64,000 bases of DNA from Bemisia tabaci (GCF_918797505.1 NC_092794.1:1302001-1366000); one strand, 5' to 3'. Positions 44,126 through 56,690 are shown, counted from the stretch's first letter. Program-made: numbers and translations. The notes: generated from the letters alone by a model not told the origin.

Positions 44126-46385
44126 TGGTATGGTATGGACTGTTGGTAACTCTATTTTCAATTTTTTGGAGCTTGGGTTTTTTTTTTTTTTTCCTTTTTT
44201 TTCTTTATTTTGAGGATGGCTGATTTAATTCTGCATGGCTCTTGCAACTTGCAAGAAAAATCTCTGCACCTGTGCCAAGTAATTAGAAAAAATCCACAGT
44301 TCCCTGTTGGACAGAATTTTTTATATATTTGCTGAGATTTATAATTTTCTTTACCGTGAGGCCAAACTTTTTAAAACTGATTATTGGGTTTTCTCATTAT
44401 CAATAATACTAAGTTGACACTTCAGATTGAAAAGGAAGGCGAAAAGGCCTCAGGCATGCAGACACTTAGGTGCTGAATATCACCTCTTTCTCACGTATCT
44501 CAAGTATTGACAATACAGTCTGCTGATGTATGCGGGATATGCCCCACTCACGTGAAAAATTAAGAAACAGTTGATGACTTCATGTTCTGCAGTAAAACGA
44601 ATATATTACCTAGGTAAGACATTTTGAGTATCTAAGATCATTTAAATAGAATACTTTAAGGAGAAAGATGGAAAACAATGTAAGGAAAAACAAATTGTAA
44701 ATTTTTTATGCTAAAAAATGATAAAATCTTCGTCTAATTCAAGACTTAAATAAAAATAAGATATACATGATTCAAAGCCATGCCTACATTAGGATGAGAG
44801 GTTCAATACCCAAGACATGCATTGACCAGTGAAAAATAAGTATCAGAACAAATGAAAACCTTCGTAAATTACCAAAGATATTAACAATAGTAATTAAACA
44901 AAATTAACCAAAGTAGGCCAAACTGCATCTCATATTAATTACTTTCTTCTTGCTATTTTTTTTTATGCAAAAACTAAGAATAAGATGCACAATTTCTTGA
45001 GACTTTCTTTATCAAAATCAGAAAAGTAGACTTAAAATTTTCGAGTGCAGAAATCTGAATTCAATATTTTTTCACCACGGGCATTTCTCATGTCCCAAGT
45101 CTCAATTATGATAAAATATGAGTTAGCAAAGCATCATTCAAGGAAAAAGGCGATTAAATCTAAAATTTTACATCTTCTAAAATAAAACTTTTTTTTTCTT
45201 ATGATATTACCGTTCTTTTTAACTATATCTCTTATTTACGTACGTAGATTGAAGTTGTTTCTGAAAAAAGTTTATACAAATGGTTTGTTTAATTGACTTC
45301 CTCAATTAAACTACCACTCAAGCCAAGAGATCATAGGTGTGAGTGCCGATTTTTTCAAATTTTATTACTAACTAAACAACCGCATTTACAAAACATACAA
45401 TGATACAATGATAAATGGATGGAGTTAAGCAAAACAGTCACAACTCTGTTACAGTGTTTCAATATTTTATCTCCCATTTTAATTTATGGGAGGAAACCAA
45501 CGAACATTCCATTCGAAAATTTTAGCAAATTTTCTTGCCCATGAGATGAGATGCGGTAACTGTTAGCTGGGTATTCATGGGATACCATTATACTTCGCTT
45601 ATTAAGAGGGATTTTTATATAGTTGATGATGTAAACTTACTATAAAAAAAAGCTTTAACCTCGAAAAAAATAGTTTTTCAGATGCTGTGGGCGTGCGAAC
45701 TTGAGGTCACAAATTCCAGTGAACAAAACGCAACTTGTTCATACTTATTGAGTGTCTGAAAAAAAAAAAAATTAGTTTGTACTTTTGCCACTTCACATGT
45801 TTAACATAACATTCGAAACATGTGGAATGAATCTCAGCAATTAGGGCGAAAGATAAGGGAGGCCTATGTTTTTCTGGGTATACCACTCAGTTGCTCCGCG
45901 TCCAATATACTGAACAAGGTAGCTGCACCCCGTACCTGAGGTGACTGGGTACACCACTTTTCCAATGTTTAACAAGTTGTTTTAATGTTCATATTTTAAG
46001 TTTTTTACATTTAATCATTATATACTAACTATATAACTCATTTTTTGGAAAAATGAAGCTGAAATCCCCATGTTCATTGAAAATCTTACAGTTTCTGAGT
46101 TGATGTAGTGACCGTCTATTTTGTGGCAAAATCCTTATAGAGACGAACTTTTCAGCAAAGTCTGCCCAAGTTAAATTATGCTTTGCTCGAGAGTAATTAA
46201 ATACGTTTCTCTACTTTAAACTGATACAAGTTTTACTTGTTAAGTACAAGAAACAAGTTTTGTTTGTTGTGAGTAAATTTGATAAATTTTAAAATTTTTA
46301 TTCCACCATTTTTCAAAGCTTTAGGCTGCAGACCCTCCTAGCATCCAGAGTGTCCTTAAAATACTTTGGCAGCTTATCCATTTTA
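44126..46385. other. AT-rich spacer, no recognised feature
   Basis: More than 2 kb with no supported frame longer than about 60 codons and no inverted repeat noticed. Confidence 0.4.
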
Positions 46386-46606
46386 ACAAGGTGGAGAAAT
46401 GGTGCTGGGTCCACACCATTTCGCGGGGAAAACAAAGCCAAGAAGTTCCAAAAATTAAAATTAGAGTCAAAATTAAGTATTTGAACCCTAATGAAAAAAA
46501 AAAAAGAAAAAAAAATTAATTTAGACTCTAATTTTAATTTATGGAACTTCCTGGCTTTGTTTTCCCTGCGAAATGGTGTAGACCCAGCACCATTTCTCCA
46601 CCTTGT
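46386..46606. mobile_element. Small MITE/hairpin, 221 bp
   Basis: ACAAGGTGGAGAAATGGTGC (46386) pairs with the complement ending at 46606; arms are about 90-100 bp with a few mismatches and an A-rich loop (46493-46515). Flanking TTAA/TTAC hints at a short TTA-type target. The first bases resemble those of the neighbour at 46660. Confidence 0.8.
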
Positions 46607-46659
46607 TACATACAGTTCGGGCCACCTCTTAATGTTTTTTTTCTTTACTTATCCATTTT

Positions 46660-47493
46660 ACAAGGGGAGGCTACCGATTGTCCCCCTCAGATCGGGTTCA
46701 AATTTGGCAGAGAGGTAGAATAGGTTAATATGAGAACCTGTATTTTTTTTTAGGTGCCAATGCCCAGCCGTTTTTAAGTTATGAATTTTTGAAGTTGCCG
46801 TTTTTTCGTGTCAGCGACGCGCTCAAGTTGAGCCTACTGTGCGCGCACCTTTTAATGCGATCCGAATGTCGTGATGATCATGTGACACAGGTGTCCAAGC
46901 GGTAGCGCACTCGCCTATGGTGCTGCGGGTTCGGAGTTCGATACTTGTTCTGTGAATTTAATTTTTAAAATTGATTATTTTGTTTTTTAATCGCTTCATC
47001 ACAAGAAATTGTAAGTCACCTTGTAGACGTTGTGATGCTAATTATATTTTTTTCCTTTTTGTCAAACACTCATTAAAAAAAAATAAAAAATAAAATATAC
47101 ATGAAAAATAATTAGAATCATAACGTCTACAAGGTGACTTACAATTTCTTGTGATGAAGCGATTAAAAAACAAAATCATCCATTTTAAAAATTAAATTCA
47201 CGGAACAAGTATCGAACTCCAAGCCTGCAGCACCATAGGCGAGCGCGCTACCGCTTGGACACCTGTGTCACATGATCATCACGACATTCGGATCGCATTA
47301 AAAGGTGCGCGCACAGTAGGCTCAACTTGAGCGCGTCGCTGACACGAAAAAACGGCAACTTCAAAAATTCATAACTCAAAAACGGCTGGGCATTGGCACC
47401 TAAAAAAAAATAAGGGTTCTTATATTAACCTATTCTACCTCTCTGCCAAATTTGAACCCGATCTGAGGGGTACAATCGGTAGCCTCCCCTTGT
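46660..47493. mobile_element. Foldback element with tRNA-like sequence in both arms
   Basis: Arms of about 400 bp start ACAAGGGGAGGCTACCGATT (46660) and end with the complement at 47493; they are nearly identical and meet at an A/T-rich centre near 47065-47090. Each arm carries a tRNA-like module: an A-box-like GTCCAAGCGGTAGCGC then a B-box-like GAGTTCGATAC (left 46890-46955; right the inverse at 47205-47270). TTA is present next to each end. The module suggests that a SINE or tRNA was captured before the arms were duplicated. Confidence 0.85.
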
Positions 47494-49909
47494 TAGTACT
47501 TTGGCAAATTTAGAGAAAGTTCCTGCCAATATTTTCAAAAGAAAATTCCGAAAAATTTCAGAACCAATAACCCAGTTACCCCAATTTGATGGGTGACTGG
47601 GTTTGGCAACAAAAGGAGTAGTAGAGGTTCCTTTTTCTTTGAAAAAATTTGGCATAAGCTATTTGAGTTTCTACCTCACCATCTTTGAAGCAAAGGGCTA
47701 AATTAAGTTGGAGCATTCTACCTAATCTCTGTTTTAAACAAGGCTTCAAGGTTTAAATTATTTTTATTTTCCAAAAGACTCGTCCCCAGTTACCCCACCT
47801 CACCTTCTAAAGCTTTGTTTCACAAAATTTGTTGCTTGAATAAAATGTAGGCTGATATCCTACGAGACATTGAAATAGGAGAAAAAATATGTTGAAACAC
47901 TGCATTATCGATGAGACTGTTCTGCTTGGCTTAATCTACATAACCCCACTACTTTAGACTAAGGCAAGTTTTTACAGAGCAGAGAGAGAGTATTTACAGA
48001 GGAAAAAAGTTAACCAGAAGGAGACGTAACTCAGTTTGAGAAAATCTCAATGCTGATGAACCACTGAAAGAAGAAATTAATTACTAGAAGGAGATGCAGT
48101 TCACTTAAAAAAAAATCCTGATAATATAGCCACTAGAATAAGAAAATGAAGATAAGTGAAACTTTAAAAATGTAAGAATTAATTGGAGGGCTAGTTCTTT
48201 TTATCAATGCTCCTTGAAAAACACCACTTCCTTGCAAAATGCCAAATTCAACTCATTAGTGAGAAATTTGCAGTTGTACTCCACATTAGAGTCAGTAAGT
48301 GAGTAAAAACTTCCAAATCACAAAAAAACCTAAATTAGCGTAGGCCACATCAGCCATTGAAAACATCTTATGTATTTGACAAACTGTAGGTGTTGAGTTT
48401 CACAAAATTGTAAGCTCATCCAGCACAAGGAGAACATTTTCGATTTTGGAACATATTTACAAAACTTAGTCAAGTGGTCGCTTTGCTGAAGGTAGACCTT
48501 GGTTTTTTGGTGGGCAGGAGTTGTGATTTGACCGGCATGAAAAATTCCAGTTTCTAATTTGTAAGTCTTAAGTGAAAATTTTGAAAGTGTTCACTTTATT
48601 TTGCTTGAAATTTTTTTATGGTGTGCCATTGTACTAGATTGCTCACTCTGTCAATGGTCCGTTTTGCCAAATCGGGGCAAAAGATGTTATGCACCTAGCA
48701 ACCAGAAGGTTCCACTTAATTTTGGAATTGTTTACAATGATTGATTTTAACTTAAGTCCTGGTTAGAAGTTTATAAAAATTGTTAGTTAAGAATAAAAAC
48801 TTTCAACGGTCTAAATTTTTCTATGCGTAGAACCGAGAGCACTTTTGTGTGATCCTGGTGAGTTTTGTATAGGAGGTAGCATTCTTTTGAGGATAGTTCT
48901 CTTACAGAATTTGATGAAACTTGTAGGTACGATAGGCAGGCTCTCCTAAACTAAGGTCCACTCGGCACTACAAGACTCCATGTGCCAGTTTCAAGACATT
49001 GGCATCAAATCCAGGCAAAAATTAAGTCAGTCGCCACTAAGTTCAATGTGGACTGGCCCTAGAAAAAGAGCTAGGGAGGGCACAAAGGATCATAATGTTG
49101 CAAAAATGTAATCTTATTGAATTAATGACATTTCTTGCCTTCAGCAGTTTGCGGTGCACTATAGCAACCATCTCTCTAACCTTTTATTGACTACGAGTCA
49201 AAACTCAATTTCTTTAAATTAATGTTTTCTGCAGTTAATGAATGAGAAAGTCCAGGCAGTTAATAAAGATAATAGGAATAAGACCAATTCTGATGATTTT
49301 GTATCAATGCAATACGGCAAAAATGTGATAACTGATTTTGTATCAGGACTAGGCAAATGAGCTGAGTAAAGCGAGTTATCAGCTTGAACAGGTTTGGTCC
49401 TTTTCTGAGGGGCTTTTTCGAATTACAAGTCCTATTTTGACAAGTAATAAAATATGCATCGTAAATGCAATGATAAGTGGCTTTTAGAGGTGTTTTAGAA
49501 ATGTGTTGGACCAAACAAATTTGCGATTATCAGTCAATTTTCATTGGAGCCGTTTGAAATTGAATTATTACAAGGTGCGATTCTTGAATGCATCACTTCA
49601 CATGCATGGTGCAGCGCCAGCAGCAGTTGTTATTCTGGAAAAGAATTCAGTATTTAGTGCCCATTGCTACCGATTTTCAAACATCTGTGAGAGATTCTTG
49701 GGGGGGAGGGGGATTGGGTGGAAGGAAGGGCAATGCAAAATGGTATGAGGAGAGAGGATAGCGCCAGCATGAATCGGGCGGTGTTTGGATTTTTAAATGC
49801 AACTTTTGACCTTTTGACTAGCAAATGCGTGAATTTATCCTTAATGCTTCATTTATTCATCACTTTTTTCTCCAGAACGATTTCCTGGAACGATACTTGC
49901 AAAATAGGG
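47494..49909. other. Spacer, no recognised feature
   Basis: Sequence is AT-rich with short frames only (for example 47425-47655 and 49260-49514 on the minus strand). No domain or repeat family was supported. Confidence 0.35.
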
Positions 49910-50532
49910 CAATGGGCCTGTTGCAAACTTTTGCTAGAGCAAAAATTAGAGTTGTTTCTTGTAGATAATGCCTCAAAAATCACGATGAGCGCATCGGCAA
50001 AGTCTGAAATGCACTCATAACTTCACAATCTGCGTAAGAAATTTGCGTTTTTTTAAGCTTCCCGCTTCAAAAACGATACTACGGCACAGGTGAACATTTT
50101 GTTGGAGGAGTCGCTCCATCGTCGACGATATTCATCATGGCCGACACTTGCGCGCAGTTCCGCGCGTAATTCGAGGAGAGTTCAAGGTCAATCAATTCGG
50201 GCGTGGAAAATATGAACGTTAACACACCGATTGTTACCTGGTCTAATCCAGTTCAGGTGTTATCTCGTCCCATCAAACGTGTTTTGGCGGATTGGCGTCG
50301 GCCATGATGATTATTGCCGACGATGGAACGACTCCTCTTACAAAATGTTCACCTGTGCCGTAGTATCGTTTTTGAAGCGGGAAGCTTAAAAAAACGCAAA
50401 TTTCTTACGCAGACTGTGAAGTTATGAGTGCATTTCAGACTTTGCCGATGAGCTCATCGTGATTTTTGAGGCATTATCTATAAGAAACAACTCTTATTTT
50501 TGCTCTAGCAAAAGTTTGCAACAGGCCCATTG
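49910..50532. mobile_element. Foldback element, 623 bp
   Basis: CAATGGGCCTGTTGCAAACT (49910) pairs with the complement ending at 50532; arms are about 235 bp with a unique centre of about 150 bp. Inner arm landmarks are CACAGGTGAACATTTTGT and its complement near 50340. Two diverged frames (49718-50020 and 50459-50662) are arm shadows. Confidence 0.85.
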
Positions 50533-51051
50533 TACCTGTGCCAGCGCTGATGCCCTTGTGGCGCCCAGCAAGAGCTTGAGAAGTAACTGCCTAATGCCAA
50601 TCAGAGTAAGAGAGAAATATGAGGACTACGGTTTTCTCTTCAGCTGGCCGCTTCCGTGCTAGTTAGCTAATCTGTCATGAAGGAGAAGGGGAACTGATTC
50701 TACTCTCCAACTCCCCAGATAGAAAAGCAGGCAATAATTACGAGGGGTAAGGTAGGCACCTCTTTTTATCACACTTGACAATCAAGAAGAAATGGTTAGA
50801 AAAGATGGAACTTTAAAAAGTTAAAAGAACGTTATTTTTGAGGTTGGATAGGAAAAATTGCAGAGAATTCAGTAGATCCCGAGTTTTGTGATACCAAGTC
50901 ATCCCGACTCTCTTGACATCGTGTTCTGAACGTGATAAACAAGATCAGGCGATTCTTTGAACTTAGGTGGGTTTCTGACTAATCTGAGTACTACTGTTAT
51001 TGTGGTTCCGAGGTGGTAGTTTCCAGATCGAACTACTGGCGACTAACAGTC
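50533..51051 (-). other. Probable 3' flank of the PP1-docking gene
   Basis: The sequence lies downstream of the minus-strand stop at 51052-51054. No AATAAA was found in the right orientation within this stretch, so the transcript end is unknown. Confidence 0.35.
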
Positions 51052-51248
51052 TCAGATTGCTACCTCCTTTTGTTGCTTGCGAAGGGATCTCCTGAGGGGG
51101 GTTTGTATGACTTCAATTTTTGGCACTTCTGGTGAATCGTCCTCATCCATCGAAAAAGTTTCATCCAATGAAGCTTTCTTGTAGGGTGTTCCTCTGATTT
51201 TATTCGACCTTTTGGTGGCAGGAACAGATGAGTCACTCATTGGCGTAC
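51052..51248 (-). CDS. PP1-docking nuclear protein, last coding exon (exon 5)
   Basis: The acceptor TTTTTTTTTACTTCCAG precedes the exon at 51249. The exon starts in phase 1 and completes a Gly codon with the G left at 54181. It encodes TPMSDSSVPATKRSNKIRG, TPYKKASLDETFSMDEDD, SPEVPKIEVIQTPLRR and SLRKQQKEVAI, ending at TGA (51052-51054). It has several Thr-Pro and Ser-Pro sites, fitting a CDK-regulated protein, and a very basic end. The C terminus contains no folded domain. Confidence 0.82.
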
Positions 51249-51923
51249 CTGGAAGTAAAAAAAAATTTGATGATTTTATCTCGATGTTTTTGAAGCTATT
51301 GAGTTGTTGCAAGAATTTTTACTACTTTTGTCTAAGGACGCAGCGAACCAGTTCACATGGTAATTATAAATATTCATTTGATAAGAAACTGAGCGTAACC
51401 TGTTTAGGAGGGGCCAATGGCTGTAGGAAACTGGAACATTAAAAAGCGAAAAAAATTAGCTTACAAAAGGGAAGATTGTACGTGAGACAAAAAAGCATTC
51501 AGCTGCTTCATTGTTCTCTCATTGCAAGGGGACTCCTCAGTTGTGAGGGAAAACGGGATGTCCATTGTCCATTCACAGAATGTTTATGGCAACTTTGCAT
51601 AGCTGTAGCCACTTTCATAAGAAATGATGCTGAATTATACGAAAAATTATGCAGGAAAATGAAAGGAAAAAAAAATGGAATTATTGTTTTTTTTATAAGA
51701 AAAAAAAAAAAATTATTGGAAAAATTATGCTGTACTGAGAGTAGCAGCTCAAAATTAAGCTTACCAATCGAATCGTGTCATGCGAAAACCGCTGAATACC
51801 TTATCTCTAATTTTGAGAAAAGTGCAAGAAACTGTAGTAGCCTCATAAAACCAGGATTATAAAATGTCCAGAAGTTAATTATTACAGGAGTGGATTGTGG
51901 ATAAGGAACAGTCCCCGCACAAA

Positions 51924-52318
51924 TACAGGGTGTCTCACGAAAAAGGTGCCACCTTAAATATCTGCCGAACGTGTCGGAATTTCGAAAAACGGTAAAAGAC
52001 GTGTTCATTTACATTGAGGGGGACACCTTTTTGCGTATTTGACATTTTCCCAAACCGCAGGAGGGGCGCGGGACGAGGGTGCCCCACCCATAAGTCGAAC
52101 TTTTCAAATGGCACCCCTACTTATTTATTTCAGAAATCAACTCTATGCCAAAAAACAAGCCCTCCTGTCTAAACCGAATGTTAATCGGACAATTTTCAGT
52201 GATTGGCAGTGGTTGAAACATTTTTTTCATGTTCTTTTCAAAAATTCCCCACGCCCAATGGAATTGCCGTATCAAATTAAACGCTCCGCCAAAAAAATTC
52301 TTAAACATTGCTCTTTCC

Positions 52319-52356
<38 letters not shown>

Positions 52357-52815
52357 CTGTACTCGAAAGCTGGAGCACGCGGAGCCCTTCTTCGCGACAT
52401 TAAAATTCGTTTTACCAAACATTTCCGAGGGGCACTCATCGGAAGGCAAGGGAGTAGTCTTTAGTTTTAGACAAGAATTATTATTCTTTTTTCTGAAGCA
52501 TAAGAAACCCTGTCCATGAAGAAACAGCTAAGTAGAAAAACAAATGGATTAGCTTTAAGGGGGTGGGTTTCAATGATTTGAGCCGGACCTTAATACCCCT
52601 GAGGATGCTATTTTTCTTCGGTGCTTTGTTTTTCTACTTAGCTGTTTCTTCATGGACAGGGTTTCTTATGCTTCAGAAAAAAGAATAATAGTTCTTGTCT
52701 AAAACTAAAGACTACTCCCTTGCCTTCCGATGAGTGCCCCTCGGAAATGTTTGGTAAAACGAATTTTAATGTCGCGAAGAAGGGCTCCGCGTGCTCCAGC
52801 TTTCGAGTACAGCAG

Positions 52816-52852
<37 letters not shown>

Positions 52853-53247
52853 CGAAAGTGCAATGTTTAAGAATTTTTATGGCGGAGAGTTTAATTTGAT
52901 ACAGCAATTCCATTGGGCGTAGGGAATTTTTGAAAAGAACATGAAAAAAATGTTTCAACCACTGCCAATCACTGAAAATTGTCCGATTAACATTCGGTTT
53001 AGACAGGAGGGCTTGTTTTTTGGCATAGAGTTGATTTCTGAAATAGATAAGTAGGGGTGCCATTTGAAAAGTTCGACTTATGGGTGGGGCACCCTCGTCC
53101 CGCGCCCCTCCTGCGGTTTGGGAAAATGTCAAATACGCAAAAAGGTGTCCCCCTCAATGTAAACGAACACGTCTTTTACCGTTTTTCGAAATTCCGACAC
53201 GTTCGGCAGATATTCAAGGTGGCTCCTTTTTCGTGAGACACCCTATA
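51924..53247. mobile_element. Foldback element (CAGGGTGTCTCACG family), copy 2
   Basis: Arms 51924-52544 and 52625-53247 (about 622 bp) match those of the copy at 10255-11545 over their full length, with TA at the outer edges. The loop lacks the G run of copy 1, but each arm has a long A/T homopolymer (A31 at 52322-52352, T31 at 52820-52850). The 160-codon minus frame at 52650-53132 and its plus counterpart are arm shadows. It lies in intron 4 of the minus-strand gene. Confidence 0.88.
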
Positions 53248-53312
53248 TAATACAATGTGAAATACAATATAAATGAAAAAAATAATAAGAGGAACTTTAA
53301 TCTCAGTGGAAG

Positions 53313-53745
53313 TAGAGTACCTTTATAGACAGAGTATGGCCATTTCTGTTCCGGTTTTTCATTGGTCGCGAGCGAATAGGCTGACACGATGCTCTTAGGG
53401 CCGTAAATAAACAGACAAGATGGCCGTTATCATCAAGCAAGATTGAGGTTATGCACATCTTACAGCCTCCTGTGATAAAGGTGAAAGGCAATTTAACAAT
53501 GTTTTCATGTGTTTTTCGTGTGGTATTCGTAGATATGCTCGTTTAAATTGTTACTGCCGCATAATTGAAATTTTTGTCAAATTTAGCTTCTCATCGATGT
53601 TACGGTGAGCCGCCATCTTGTTTGTTTATTTACGGCCCTAAGAGCATCATGAAGCCTAAAAACTTGTTGGCCAATCAAAAAGCGGAACAGTTTTCCTGTA
53701 GTAAAAAGATACGAATGGCCACACTCTGTCTATAAAGGTACTCTA
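53313..53745. mobile_element. hAT-like MITE with 8-bp target duplication
   Basis: Ends TAGAGTACCTTTATAGACAG (53313) and the complement (to 53745) are flanked by direct AGTGGAAG octamers (53305-53312 and 53746-53753). Inner inverted pair: CTTAGGGCCGTAAATAAACA with its complement. The termini match those of 2909-3344 in the pattern TAGAGT.CCTTTATA..CAGAGT, so both belong to one family. Confidence 0.9.
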
Positions 53746-54180
53746 AGTGGAAGCAATGCTGTCAAAGATGAGATATACCTCTTCACACATATCTTGCCTC
53801 ACTCCTATTGCTTTCCTCATTGGAGGAGTCATTTGCTTCTGTAAGTGGCCAATTAACCAAGTCATCATATAACTCTCGGAAGTAACCCAAAAGTCCCAAT
53901 AATGAAGAAATGGACATGAGCAGTTTTGGCTCAATACGATTCAATTGTGCTCTCTTTTTGTAGAAGTGGAAATTAAATTTAAGTGAGAAAAAACGAATCT
54001 AGAATAATGTGAATTGAAATGCTAACATTTGGTTGAGTTACATAATGCAGAATTGTGTCCATGATTAATGAATTATTAATCAGTATTGGCCTATTTACTG
54101 AAAGTTGTTACATCAAAGTATTACCTTACTACATAGCAACAATATTGAACAAGTTTCACAAGAACAGAGAATGATCTTAC

Positions 54181-54334
54181 CATGACTAGTAGAATCAGGG
54201 CTTTGGAACATAGGTGGTCCAAATCTCAGCGATTTTGTTTGGCGCTTTTTTGCAGTGGTGGTAGGAGTTGTTACAGAAGCAAATTTAGGTGACTTTCTTA
54301 AGATGCTTTTCGGAGTTTCTTCTGTTTGATTCAC
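54181..54334 (-). CDS. PP1-docking nuclear protein, exon 4 (SILK and RVxF-like motifs)
   Basis: The exon runs from acceptor CTGCTATTTAG (54335) to donor CATG|GTAAGA (54181). It enters in phase 0 and leaves in phase 1, fitting both neighbours. It encodes VNQTEETPKSILRKSPKFAS, VTTPTTTAKKRQTKSLRF and GPPMFQSPDSTSH. SILRK is a SILK motif and KSLRF, 22 residues later, is close to the RVxF consensus. Paired SILK and RVxF motifs are the established docking code for protein phosphatase 1, found in Rif1, Repo-Man and Ki-67. The RFGPP context followed by Thr-Pro pairs recalls the Ki-67/Repo-Man PP1 segment, but identity is not established. Confidence 0.82.
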
Positions 54335-54560
54335 CTAAATAGCAGATAAAAGATAGAAACATGATTAAAGGAAAAAGTGCTCCCACAGAAATATTATTTT
54401 GTGACAGAGCTATAAAAAGATTTCAATATGGCATGTACATCCAGGCTGATCAAAAAGTTCCTTCCACCTCCTCAAACGTTTTACCTAATGATGCTCAAGA
54501 TTTGAAACTTGGAGGGCATCCCTACGTCAATGGAAGCTACTTTATGAGCCCTCAAACTTT

Positions 54561-54579
54561 GGGGGGGGGGGGGGGGGGG
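54561..54579. repeat. G19 homopolymer
   Basis: A run of 19 G lies in intron 3 of the minus-strand gene. The Gly-rich plus frame at 54361-54732 is an artefact of it. Confidence 0.9.
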
Positions 54580-54731
54580 AGCGGTCGCAGGCAGCTGCAT
54601 TTGGCCCCAATTTTTTTTAAAATTACAGCAAACCCCTTGGTACTTCTTTGTTTGAAAGAACATAAAAAAGAAGAATTTTTGTGCAAAATTAAAGACAATG
54701 ACTCAAACTATTCCAAAATGGCGGACGGTTA

Positions 54732-56430
54732 AAAGCCAAAACGCGAAAAGGTCAAAAAGTGGTACTTTGGTTTTTGGGGATGGATTTGCCTAGAACTGTG
54801 CCTGAGGGTATTTGGGCATGGAAAAGAAGCATTTGACTTGGGATTTTTAGAGAAACCAATTTTCCCTACAGGGTGGCTACTTTAAGTTCAAAGTGGGGAA
54901 AATTGTAATTTTTTTTTCCTTTCATTTTTTTCTTTTTAAATGTAACATTAAATTCGTGGTTCTCGTTCCTAAATATCCCTACTTATCGAGTTTCCGGCAA
55001 ATCCATAGGCAAAAAAACCGAGACGCCAAATGTGTGGGGTGTATTTATCTCTGTATTCGTAATCTGTCTAATAAAAATGGGGGGAGAGGTTGTGTGAGGG
55101 GTGAAGCAAATTTTTCTTGATTTTCACCAATGATATGTATGTACCAATGATGCGACGGGAGATAAATAAACATATACATAGATAAATACATGCATACATA
55201 TAATTCTTAGTAATGTGGCCATTGCATATGAAAAATAATGATTTTTGAACTTTCTAAATGAGCTAGGCAAGGAACAGCCACCAAATACTGAAATACTAGG
55301 TTTTCCATGATTTCAGGGAATAAAATATGACAACACCGCCTTTTATGGAGGGCTTTGAATCCCAAAAATTTCTTACAGGAAGTTTTTGACCATCTGTGTA
55401 GATTTTCTGTCAAGAGAGTTTAATTCTGGTGTAAGAAGTTGCTTTTCATATGCCATTTTAAAAATGGTGAGAAATTATGAAATTCGAAAAAGTTTTTATA
55501 ACTATGAGCATAAGGTTTGATTTCGAAGAAGATTGGCCAAAGTGACTCTCTTACATCCTTAATGAACACACTCGAGGGATTCTTTGCTCCTCTGATGAGA
55601 TCGTTACTAAACAACGCGTTGAATGCCGAAATACCAGACTTTTTCGCAAAATCGACCTTCAGATCCATGTTTAGGCTGGAATAAGACCCAGAAATAGACC
55701 AAAAATGACCAAACCGTGATTAGTCTGTAAAGTATACACCTTCAATGAGAAAAAAGTTGCTAAGTTGAGGAATTTCAAGGTGATGAGTCCAAAAACGGCC
55801 CTTATTGAAACCCTCCTTTCATCAGAATTTGAATTTTTCGAGTTCCATCCTTTCAAATGTACTTTTTTTGGTCAGATTCGGATTTCTCGCTAAAAATTAG
55901 TCTAGCATCGAATAGATTTCATGCTCATGCGTTACATTAAAAGATCTTCATGCCTAAATCTTGCGCTAAAAGGCGTCATTTCCACCATTACCAGCGACTC
56001 AAATGAAAATCGCAAATGCCCCATTTGAAAGGAGTGAGATAAAAATTTGAAAAAATTAACATATTTTAGAGACCGAGAGGCAACTTTTCTACACCTTACG
56101 TTATGTAATTTTGAGAATGTTTATTATTTGCTGCACCCTAAAATTGTACGATATTTACAAAAGAGTGCGCTTCAACCAAAGTGGAAGCAGAAAATATTGT
56201 GTTCACAAATTATGTTTGTATATGAGGAGGAAAAGCTGGAGGGACCTCTGCTTTCTTCGCTTCCGTTGGTAAATTTTGAGCTTTATTCTAAACGCTTGCT
56301 CACTTTCACGAAATGCTGCTTTATAAATATTATTTTTAAGCACTCTGCAAACACGAGAAGGAAAAAACTCTCTTGATTGTGCACTGTAGATATTTGAAAG
56401 GATTTTTGTTAACATACATTCAATACTTAC
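54732..56430 (-). other. Intron 3 of the PP1-docking gene, with decayed open frames
   Basis: Two minus-strand frames at 55420-55668 and 55207-55413 are separated by a single stop and might be a decayed ORF of about 150 codons. I recognise no domain, so origin is unknown. A TA-rich microsatellite-like patch (ACATAC/GATAAATA) is at 55135-55200. Confidence 0.35.
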
Positions 56431-56690
56431 AACAATAGCTGGTGATGAGGAGATAGTTCGAGCTAACACTGATTTTCTCACTGCATTCAGTGATGCATTA
56501 ACTGAGAGTTTTGGAGTGATCCGTTTGGAGCCAGATGACATAACTTGCCGCAGTAAGCTATTATTGGCATCAGACTTTCTTCGTGGTACGTGTGTTTGAA
56601 TTAAAGGACTGGCAATTTTAAAATGACCGCCATCGAAGGTTTTGAATTCTTCTTTTGGTAAGGTAGACTGCTCTTTGTTTTTCCGTGCGT
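56431..56690 (-). CDS. PP1-docking nuclear protein, exon 3
   Basis: The acceptor GTATTTTTCAG (56691) and donor ATTGTT|GTAAGT (56431) bound 260 nt. The first two bases complete an Asp codon with the G at 59271, and the exon ends in phase 0. It encodes ARKNKEQSTLPKEEFKTF, DGGHFKIASPLIQTHVPRRK, SDANNSLLRQVMSSGSKRIT, PKLSVNASLNAVRKSVLART and ISSSPAIV. It is basic and Ser/Thr-rich with multiple Ser-Pro/Thr-Pro sites. The longer open frame out to 56772 runs into the intron. No domain was recognised. Confidence 0.82.

Noticed and set aside
46890..46955. Functional tRNA gene
   Set aside because: It is present as an inverted pair inside foldback arms and does not form a full cloverleaf.
52650..53132. 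160-codon minus-strand frame with a poly-Lys run
   Set aside because: The Lys run is the T31 homopolymer and the rest is foldback arm.
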